In this document: positions 56,235 to 64,000 of the stretch, in pieces
Layout: the number at the start of each line of letters is the position of its first letter
Numbering within the stretch: the stretch's first letter is position 1
Assembly (NCBI GenBank): GCA_018350325.1
Contig: JAEVLN010000003.1
Coordinates: 1,969,214 to 2,033,213, forward strand
Direction: 5' to 3'
Source of the DNA: Globodera rostochiensis
Taxonomy: Eukaryota > Nematoda > Chromadorea > Rhabditida > Heteroderidae
Length of the DNA: 64,000 nt
Made by a program: the position numbers and the translations under genes
Notes under the pieces: generated by a model
The model's input: only the letters and a program-made list of their open reading frames with translations
Told to the model about the DNA's origin: nothing
Databases searched by the model: none

Positions 56235-58415
56235 TTAACGTATTTTGACGCAAAAACCTCCGCTTTGCAGCAGCAAGTTCAACGTCCCCCAATTGGCATT
56301 TTGCTGTGCCCATTTCTTTGCCCCTTCGGCGTCTCCTTTCTGGACCAACGCCACGACCGTCTCCAGCTCGGCATCGCCGAATTCGATGAAATGATTGGTG
56401 AACAAAAAGAGAAGAAAGTGAAAGTCTGAGGCCATTTCAAGGAACTGGTCGGGCAAGACAAAGGCACGGACGTATTTTGACAAACTGGACAGATTCTGTG
56501 AAGTTTACAGATAATTTGGAATGACACCAAGCACAAAAATGCTTAATTGCCTGATTTTGGTCGATGATTGTGCGGTTTTCTATTGGAAATGTTGCTTCAG
56601 CTGAAGTTGGGACAGCAAATTTGTGCAGTTCCTGCTTGCGAACGCCGCAGGGGACGTCGACGAGAAGATACTCAACGGGCATTGGCCGCCCATTGCGCCG
56701 CACTTCCATCCCAAATTCGTCCTTTTCCTTCAAATGGAATGCTTTTTTTAGAACAACCAACCAACAAAACTCTTACAGTGAATTCGACATTCGTTATATA
56801 ATGAGAATTCGTCAGTGGTTTCTCCCGAGCCCACGCCAATTCCGGGTACTTTTTGGTCGGACAAAGAATTTCAGCCTCGACCATGGCGGTGCACTGGTTG
56901 GACACCTGGTACCCGTGGAAGTCGATGCGCTTGTCCCGATTTCCCGAGGCGACCACAGTGACAAACTTTGAGCCAAAGTAACCGTCGTCGCCTGAACAGT
57001 TTAATGAATCGCAAAATCAAAAGACTTTTCCACAAATAAATTTTCTTAGCAATTCATAAACTTTTTCAACAAAATCAGTAAATGTTAAAGACTTACAATA
57101 TTTAGTGTAATTCCGATATTTTGATTGAAAATTCCCAGCCGTAATACATTCAGACGATGAGAGCAAAAATGATTCCTAAAAAGGAAGGGATTTTCATTTT
57201 CTGTATTTGCCAATATTGTAACAACCTCATTCCGGATACAATGCACGGTGCCCTCTCTCGGGTCTTCGCTCCACAAATCCGTGAAAATCCACCCGAGACG
57301 TTTCATGCCCAACAACGTGCACAACCGGTCGACTCTCTCTTCGTGCGGGTCGTTGTCCAAAACGACTGAACTTTCCGTGGAGCGTTGCGGGGGTTCGTAA
57401 ATAGCGAAGATTGCCGCCTTTATTCCCAGCGGAACTTCAGCAAACGGTTCGTATTGGCCGATCAGATAGCCAATGCGTTGGAAGGACGAACTTCGCCAAA
57501 AATTAAGGAAATTGTTGACAATGTGTGCGTTCGTGAATTCGATGTTGTCCACTTGACGAAAGGGCTGAATTGCGACGCAAATAAATGTAATCAAATTTAA
57601 ATTATTCGAAAAACCCAAAAGAATCGGATTAATGAAATCAAATTTAAATTAGATTAATTTCAATTTCTGATAAACTTGTCCAAAAACCCAAAATGTAATC
57701 AAATTTAAATTATTCGAAAACCCCAAAAGACCGAATAAATTCCAATTTCTGATAAACTTGTCCAAAAACCCAAAATGTAAAATATTCGAAAAACCCAAAA
57801 TCGGTTTAATTCCAATTTCTGATAAACTTTTCCACCAACCAACCCCCAAAGGCTGACCTGTCGAGTGAGTGTTAAAGTGGACGGACGACAGCGCGTGCAA
57901 ATTCCCTTTGGGTAAGGCAAATGTCCCCCCGGACAATTTAAGCGCAATTTGCAGCAAACATTTTCCAGCACATTGTTGGACCGCGTCCCTTTTCCATGCA
58001 AATCGGTCAATTTTCGCACGTAAGCGTGGAAAGACAAATGTTTGATGTCCTTTTCTCGCAAAAAGTTTTCATCGTATGGCTAAAAAATGATCGATCATTG
58101 AAAAATATTTTTTTCCTTCCGAAAGAATTACGTCCAATGGAAGACAATTCGTACACTTCTGCCTTGGACCATGCCGGCACATCAACGGGTCCAATTGTCT
58201 TTCAATTTTTCTAAAATTAAAAATAATGAAAAAAACGGGAACGGTGCAGACTCTTTCCCGCCCGCTACAAATGAAAAAATTTTTTGGCCAGGTCCCTGGT
58301 GACAAAAAACCAAAGACTCCTCCCAAAATTTTTTGTGCTTATTTTCTTACCCATCGAGCTTTGACAGAAGTTTATCAATGTCGTCAATTTTATCATCAGA
58401 ATTAGAAGAAAGCAT
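56235..58415 (-). CDS. NPLOC4: NPL4, adaptor of the p97/CDC48-UFD1 complex
   Basis: Minus-strand gene. The first exon reads [20 protein letters not shown] (58415) and joins at about 58215 to [20 protein letters not shown], the NPL4 zinc-binding segment, then [20 protein letters not shown] (58080) and [16 protein letters not shown] (57930). The MPN domain follows: [20 protein letters not shown] (57575), [45 protein letters not shown] (57290). Later exons hold [18 protein letters not shown] (56920) and [13 protein letters not shown] (56690), and the C-terminal helical part has [11 protein letters not shown] (56430). The stop is at 56235. NPL4 binds and unfolds polyubiquitin with UFD1 and p97. 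The usual N-terminal UBX-like domain (about 100 residues) is not seen upstream. One intron uses a GC donor. The symbol is that of the human orthologue. Confidence 0.92.
56496..56550 (-). other. GC-AG intron in NPL4
   Basis: The upstream exon ends GAC CAA AAT CAG, followed on the minus strand by GCAATTAAG; the next exon starts AATCTGTCC after CTTCACAG. The splice joins [12 protein letters not shown] to NLSSLSKYV, as the family requires. Each GT a little further downstream would create a stop codon at the junction. Confidence 0.75.
57583..57840. repeat. Tandem repeat at the end of an NPL4 intron
   Basis: Three copies starting near 57583, 57691 and 57773 share AAATGTAATCAAATTTAAAT, ATTCGAAAAACCCAAAA and CAATTTCTGATAAACTTGTC. 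They lie between the exons ending 57850s and starting 57570s (minus strand). Copies differ in length by deletions. Confidence 0.75.
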
Positions 58416-58701
58416 TAGATGGATTGATTACACATACAACTTTCGCTAAGGCTTAAGCAAATTAGGTAATTTGGGTGACAATTTTCTCGGTTTTGAGGAA
58501 AAGGGACAGATTTTTCAATTTGTATAAGTCATTTCGCCATAAAAATGAATAAAATTGCGGGGCCCAAACGTCCCGCTCCCGATAAATCATCCAGTGATTC
58601 CCGTCCATTTTTGTTTTTTGCATGTTTTTTATCGATGATTGTTCCGATCCCCTCAATTCTCTGCATATCAAAACTTTTTATAGACAACAAAAAAACGGCT
58701 A
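58416..58701. promoter_or_regulatory. Head-to-head promoter region of NPL4 and ANKFY1
   Basis: 286 bp separate the two divergent start codons, so the promoters must overlap. A minus-strand frame from 58662 (MQRIEGIGTIIDKK) is open for about 45 codons and could be an upstream NPL4 exon, but it is not clearly NPL4-like. No TATA box was identified. Confidence 0.45.
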
Positions 58702-61700
58702 ATGTCTGCTGACGTAGGAATAGCGCATCATCTCGATTTGCTTCGAAAGGAATATGTTCGATTGCAGGTTAAACACGCCGAGTTGCAACGTTCCTACGAC
58801 GTATTGGTAGGCAATTTGTTAGGGCGAAATATTGAGGCTAAAAATTATTGCTCAAGATTTTGTTTTGTGAAAAAGTCCATTCTTTTTCTATCTTTTAAAT
58901 GTTATTATTTGAACTTTTGTCAGTCATCGATCAATGCTTTGGATTGTGCAGAAGGAATTCGAATTGCTCAAAACGCTTCAACTTCAAATTTTCTGCAGAG
59001 GCTTTTGCACATTGTTACACAACTTTACGATAAAGATTTATACAGGTGCTTCTGTATTTCAAATCAAACTTAGACTTAAGGTTCAAATTTCGACCGATTG
59101 GAGGCGTAAAATCCGAATAACTTTCTAATTTTTAGTGACATAACCATTCATGTCGATGGCCATCAGTTGCGTGGACATCGAATTGTGATTGCTGCAAGAA
59201 CCGATTTTTGGGGAGACCTTTCCACAATTGAGCGATTAGAATTGACAGGTCGTCTTTCGAGCACCGGATCGTTAGCATATGCCAAAATAGTGTTCTAGAG
59301 ATTCCCTGCAATGTAGCAAAAGTGATGATGAAATGGATTTACACCAATTTTTTGGACGAGAAAATAGGCGATGCCATATTAATGCCATTGCTGGAAACGG
59401 CACTCAAATACCGGTTTGAAGAGCTCAAGTCTCGGTAATGGCCCATAAAGCTTTTATTTCTTTTTCTTTCAACTCACCGATTTAGTTGTGAAGAAATGAT
59501 TATTGCACGAATCGATGTGGAAAATTGCGTGGGAATTTATCAATTTGCCGAATTGAATTCGCTGGACAGAATCCGCGATTTCTGTGCCGAAGTCGTTTCC
59601 GCCCGTTGGAGTGACTTTACCCCGGCACATTTTGCGGATATGCCCGCGCAGTTGTTGTACCGGTTGCTGAAGAGGTGCGTGCGCCTTTATTTATTTGGCC
59701 AGTTTGCTTTTTTAAATTTTGTTTATAAGATTTTTGGAAGAATTCTTTTCCTGGCACGTAACTTTTAAACATTTAGAAAAAGCTCCAATTTGCTTGGCTC
59801 TCTCATTCGACTGCAGCGTGAGGATGTCCTTTTCCTCTTTCTGATCGAAAACGATGCTCGGGTAGGTAAATTGGGTGTGGGGGGGGGGTAATTATTGTGA
59901 CTAATTAATGTTCAGTTGAAAGACATTTTGAATGAGTTCGATTGTGCTGGCCAATTGCCTCTCGACATCGCTTTTGAGTCTAAACAATTGAAAACGGCAA
60001 AATGTTTGGTTTTGCACGGGGCCGATTTGAATAAATTGGATGGGCGCGGAAATTCGTTTCTTTGGAAGGCGATTAGAAAAGGTGCCGCGTTTTTTTGGGA
60101 ATTTTTAGTTTTGGTTTAGTCGGAATTGCCTTTTTATCGTTTTATGGTTCTTTAAAAACGTTGTCAATTTTAGGAAATGTTGAGGTGTGCGATTTTTTGA
60201 TTGAAAACGGCACGAATTTGGATTATGTCCACGAGGCGAGTGGCGACACGCTTTTGCATGTGTTGGCCAAAAGCAAAATGCTGCCAATTTCCATTTGTCA
60301 ATGGGTTCCCGGCCAAATTTCGCATTTTGATGTGAATGCGTTGGACAGAGACGGAAAGTCGGTTGTTTTATATTTCGACAAATTCTACAAAAATCTATTG
60401 TTTTTAAGAACCCCTTTAATTGTCGCAGTTGAACACGAAAATGTCGAAATTATTGTATTGCTTTTGCAACAATCGCAACTCGACATCAACAAGCAGGACA
60501 AATCGTCGAGAAGTGCTCTCGAAATTGCGCTGTTGGAGAAGCACACTTTCGAAATTGCCAAAAAATTAATTGCCATCGACGGATTGGACTTGGGCTGTGC
60601 CGACAAACAGAGTTTGTTTGCTTCCTCAATTGGTTTCTGGTCCGTTTAAAAGCTTTTTTAAAATTGAGCTGGCCAAACTCTGCTCCACAAGGCGACCGCG
60701 TCGTCCGATCACACTGCGATTCAATTTTTAGCGACGAACGGAGTTGCTGTGGACGTGCCGGATGCCAAAGTACGCTTTGCCCATGTGCCATGTCATAACC
60801 ATTTTGACTTTTTGTAGGGCTCTACCCCTTTGCATCAGCTGCTGAAAGCGCTGCCTTCCGATGGAGCCCAGCAGCCGATTGAAGAATCGCATTTGGCCAT
60901 TCTGCGAGTTCTGCTCCAATTTGGTGCCGACCCTTCACTAATTGACGTCACTTCCGGTTGTTCGTCGTTGCATTATGCTGTCTCAAAACCGAAAGAGGTG
61001 CTCGAGGCTTTGTTGACGCATTGTGAAAAGGATGGCCTCGGCACAGCGGACCGGGACGACAATTCGCCTCTTTGGTGTGCCTTGATGGCCGCCAAATTTG
61101 ACATTGCGAGCCTTCTGATTGGGGCAGGCGCGGACATTAACGAAAAGTCGGCGGGCGCAATTCCGTTGCTGATCAAAGCGATCGCCGCGAAGAGGGACGA
61201 CATTTCCAAGTTTTTGTTGGCCAACAAGGCAATTGCTGCTGTTACATCTCCGGTAATATGTGATCAGATCAAAATTTGTGTATGTAATAATAACACAAAA
61301 CGATTTCATTTAGGATGGATTTACTCCACTCAATCTGGCCGTTCAAAATGGCCTCACTTCAACGGTGGACCAGCTGTGCAAATTGGGAGCAAACCTGAAC
61401 CATCCGAACCCGTTGACCGGACTGATCCCGTTGTGGACAGCGCTCGAGAACGAAGACTTTGGAACAGCTGAAGTTCTGACATCCCACGGCGCTGTAATTT
61501 GTGTTTTATTTTTTTACATTTTTTGATAAATTTTTTTGGTTTTTTAGGACACAGAAGGGCTGAGTCCGAACGATGAACAAACTTTGGACGAGACGCTTTT
61601 GCATCGTGCAATTGACAAAAATAACCAAAAGGCGGCGGTCTTTTTGATAAAAAGGTTTTTCTTTCTTCCCATCCTTTGACTTATCCGTCCCAATTGAGTG

Positions 61701-63658
61701 GTTGTAATGTGAACGCATTGCGTTCTGTTCGCGATGGGCCATCGTCTCGACGGAAACCATCTCCGCCTTCCAATGACGCCGCCTTCGTCTCTGAGCTGTA
61801 CGCGCGGAGCAAACAGACGCCGCTGCACACCGCCGTCCAATGGGGTCTCACGGAAGTCGCACGGGCACTGATCTCCAACCTGAACTGTCGCATCGACGCC
61901 CAAGATGCGGACGGACGTACGGCGGCGCACATTGCGGTGCTCGAGCAGGACCAACAGACGCTGGAGCTGCTCCTTTCACACCCGGACCCGTCGTCTCTTA
62001 GCGTCAGGGACCGGTACGGCCACACTCCTCTGGCGTTGGCAATGCGCAACAAACAGAACAAAATGGCCGAGGCGATTTGCAAACGGCTGCCGCATGCCGC
62101 CCTCCAGATGAATGGCAGCGGCGAAAATCTGCTCCATTGCGCGGTCAAAAGTTCCGACCTGGAATCTGTCCTCTTCCTGCTCGGCATCCATGTACCAATC
62201 GCGCATTTATTTGGGCTGTAAACTCTGCACAAAACTATTCAGATTGATGTCAATATACCGACGCAAGACCAGGAGCGCAACACGGCCTTGCACATTTGCA
62301 GTCGCGTGGGAGACGAGCTTATCCTGAGGAATTTGGTAAGAAACCGTTTTTTATGTTTTATTTGGAAATAAAATGAAATAAAACCGACCGACCCGGCATT
62401 TTATTGCTCATTTCTTCCCATTTCAATTGAATGTAATGCGACTTTTTCTCCCACAGATTTTGGCCGGGGCCGAAGTTAACATGCGAAATGCAAGCGGCCA
62501 AAGCGCGGTGTCAATTGCCACGATGCATGGACATGCCGACATTTGTCGCGCTTTGTTGGAGAACGACGCGGACCCTAACATTGTACGTTGTTTTTTTGTT
62601 TTGTTAATCTTTTTAGTTTTATTTGCGTTTTTTTCGATTTAGGCCAACGATGACGGGAACAATGGTAAGTGTTGGTGTTGTTTGACTGTCCGTCTTCATT
62701 TGCTGCGGCTTTAATTGTTTAGCTTTGCATGCCGCCGTTTCCCGAGGTGCGGTAAATGCAATTCGTTTGCTTCTTTCGGAGTCGCAAGTCGACACTTTGG
62801 CTGTAAACAAACGGTTGGTGGTTAACAAAATATCCCCCCCCCGGTGGGGATGAAAATGTGGGCACGTTTTAAAGTGAGCGGAAATTAAAGTACAACAAAT
62901 GTCTATTATTTTTTGAAAAAAATGTGTTGAAAAAGCACTGGATTGTTTTGTACTAGTATATGTGGCTTTTTCTTATAGTCAACAGAACATTTTGCACCTT
63001 TGTGCCATCAACATTGGCCATGTTTCTGTGGAAGCGTTTGCGGAGATTTTAAAGGCACAGCCAAATTACCCTCTGGAGGCGGCCGATATGTTCGGAAATA
63101 CGAGTACGTCGTCACCACCTTTTTTTTTTGCTGCAATATCCATTTTCCATGTGCAAAAAAATAATGGCTAAAATTTGTTTTTTTCCAGTGTTTTTGCTTG
63201 CTTTCATCAACGGAAATTCGGAGTTGTGCAAATTGGCGTTAAGGAACGGGGCCTGCATGGGAGTGATGAACAACCAGGGACAGACCGTGTTCAACTTCTC
63301 CACCCCAACTCAGCAATTGCTCTTCGGTTTACTCGGTTGGTTACTGGACTTACGGTCTAATTGCAGTTTTGACGACCCTAGCGTACGGCTTGAATTTCAT
63401 TGCATTTTCTCTTTTGCAGAGTCTCTCGAAAGGGAGCCCAAATGGGCGGAAGGGGACTCGTGCTCCGAATGCGTAACAAAATTTACACTGACGATGCGTA
63501 AGCACCACTGCCGTCATTGTGGCCGACTCGTCTGTGCAAAATGTTCGGACCAGCAGATTCCGATTTTGAAGTACAATTTGGCGAAGACTGTCCGCGTCTG
63601 CGAAATGTGCTATGGCGTGCTGACGATGGGCGCGCCTCCGGCGTCGCAGCGAGCATAA
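58702..63658 (+). CDS. ANKFY1: Rabankyrin-5 / ANKFY1: BTB, ankyrin repeats and FYVE
   Basis: The start MSADVGIAHHLDLLRKEYVR matches the coiled N-terminus of ANKFY1. A BTB domain follows (DITIHVDGHQLRGHRIVIAA at 59148; VMMKWIYTNFLDEKIGDA at 59325) and a BACK-like helix region. About twenty ankyrin repeats run from about 59920 to 63290, for example DCAGQLPLDIAFESKQLKTA, QSAVSIATMHGHADICRALL and NNQGQTVFNF. The FYVE finger closes the protein (63440-63640): WAEGDSCSEC, RKHHCRHCGRLVCAKCS and VRVCEMC, with all eight zinc ligands visible and the PI3P-binding RKHHCRHCG intact. Human ANKFY1 ends the same way (VLTxG). Rabankyrin-5 is a Rab5 effector on early endosomes and macropinosomes. More than 20 short introns; one (59863-59915) contains a poly-G run. 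Divergent from NPL4. Confidence 0.94.
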
Positions 63659-64000
63659 GAGGCCAAAAGAAGGGGACCGGAGGAGCCGACAGTCACTGCT
63701 CACTTAAAACCACCAGACATTTCAACCCAACTCAAAAAGCTGTGAGACGAATTTCCCAATTTTCAATCATTTTTGCCAATTTGTATACCTCTTAATTATA
63801 AATTTCTATTCGCTTTCTTTTTCCGTGTGACATATATTTTGTGTCGGTACCATATTTATTCGTCAAAGTAAATAATGGTGGCGCAGAGGGGGAAAAGACA
63901 GACCGCGTCCTAAGTTTATGATGCCAAACTTTGAATTGAAGAAAGTGGTTGGTTTGTGTGTAACAGACATTGCAGGGTGGGAAAGGTGGAGAAACAAAAA
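63659..64000. other. 3' flank of ANKFY1
   Basis: Presumed 3' UTR followed by AT-rich sequence to the window end. No further gene was recognised. Confidence 0.5.

Overview
The window is nuclear DNA from an animal, almost certainly a nematode. Genes have many short introns (about 40-60 nt, next to longer repeat-filled ones), TTTTCAG-type acceptors sit just upstream of several start codons as expected for spliced-leader trans-splicing, and several products match families known from worms (RIG-5/DIP-like, UNC-122-like and EVA-1-like proteins). Two introns that need GC-AG boundaries, plus long poly-G/poly-C runs in introns and spacers, would suit a plant-parasitic tylenchid such as a cyst nematode, but that placement is inference. 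There is no bacterial, CRISPR, prophage or viral content. Gene names rest on recognising conserved protein segments by eye; no search was run.

Layout. 1-1231: AT-rich spacer with CCCGGG palindromes and an old transposon relic. 1232-3099 (+): BTB-BACK protein. 4329-5736 (+): secreted two-EGF protein, convergent with 5861-6795 (-): cysteine-rich single-pass membrane protein (5' end missing). 7543-15121 (+): tight cluster of ELP1, KRTCAP2 and TM2D3/almondex with gaps of about 170 bp, a candidate operon. 16460-20618 (+): three-Ig, GPI-anchored RIG-5/DIP-like cell-surface protein, followed after 141 bp by 20760-23668 (+): collagen-olfactomedin protein like UNC-122. 25710-32133 (+): EVA-1-like receptor with galactose-binding (SUEL) lectin domains, convergent with 32476-38122 (-): divergent CAS-family adhesion scaffold. 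38123-42997: gene-poor, G/C-homopolymer-rich spacer with minisatellites. 42998-55671 (+): MPRIP/outspread-like double-PH, coiled-coil protein carrying a fresh MITE in intron 2. 56235-58415 (-): NPL4. 58702-63658 (+): ANKFY1/Rabankyrin-5 (BTB, ankyrin repeats, FYVE), head-to-head with NPL4.

Functionally the genes are core eukaryotic ones: tRNA wobble modification (ELP1), N-glycosylation (KRTCAP2), ubiquitin-p97 processing (NPL4) and endosomal traffic (ANKFY1), alternating with neuronal, adhesion and cytoskeletal genes (RIG-5-like, UNC-122-like, EVA-1-like, CAS-like, MPRIP-like). The least ordinary content is in the non-coding DNA: a 552-bp near-perfect inverted-repeat element with an 8-bp target duplication, several minisatellites, and very many G/C homopolymers, many inside short introns.
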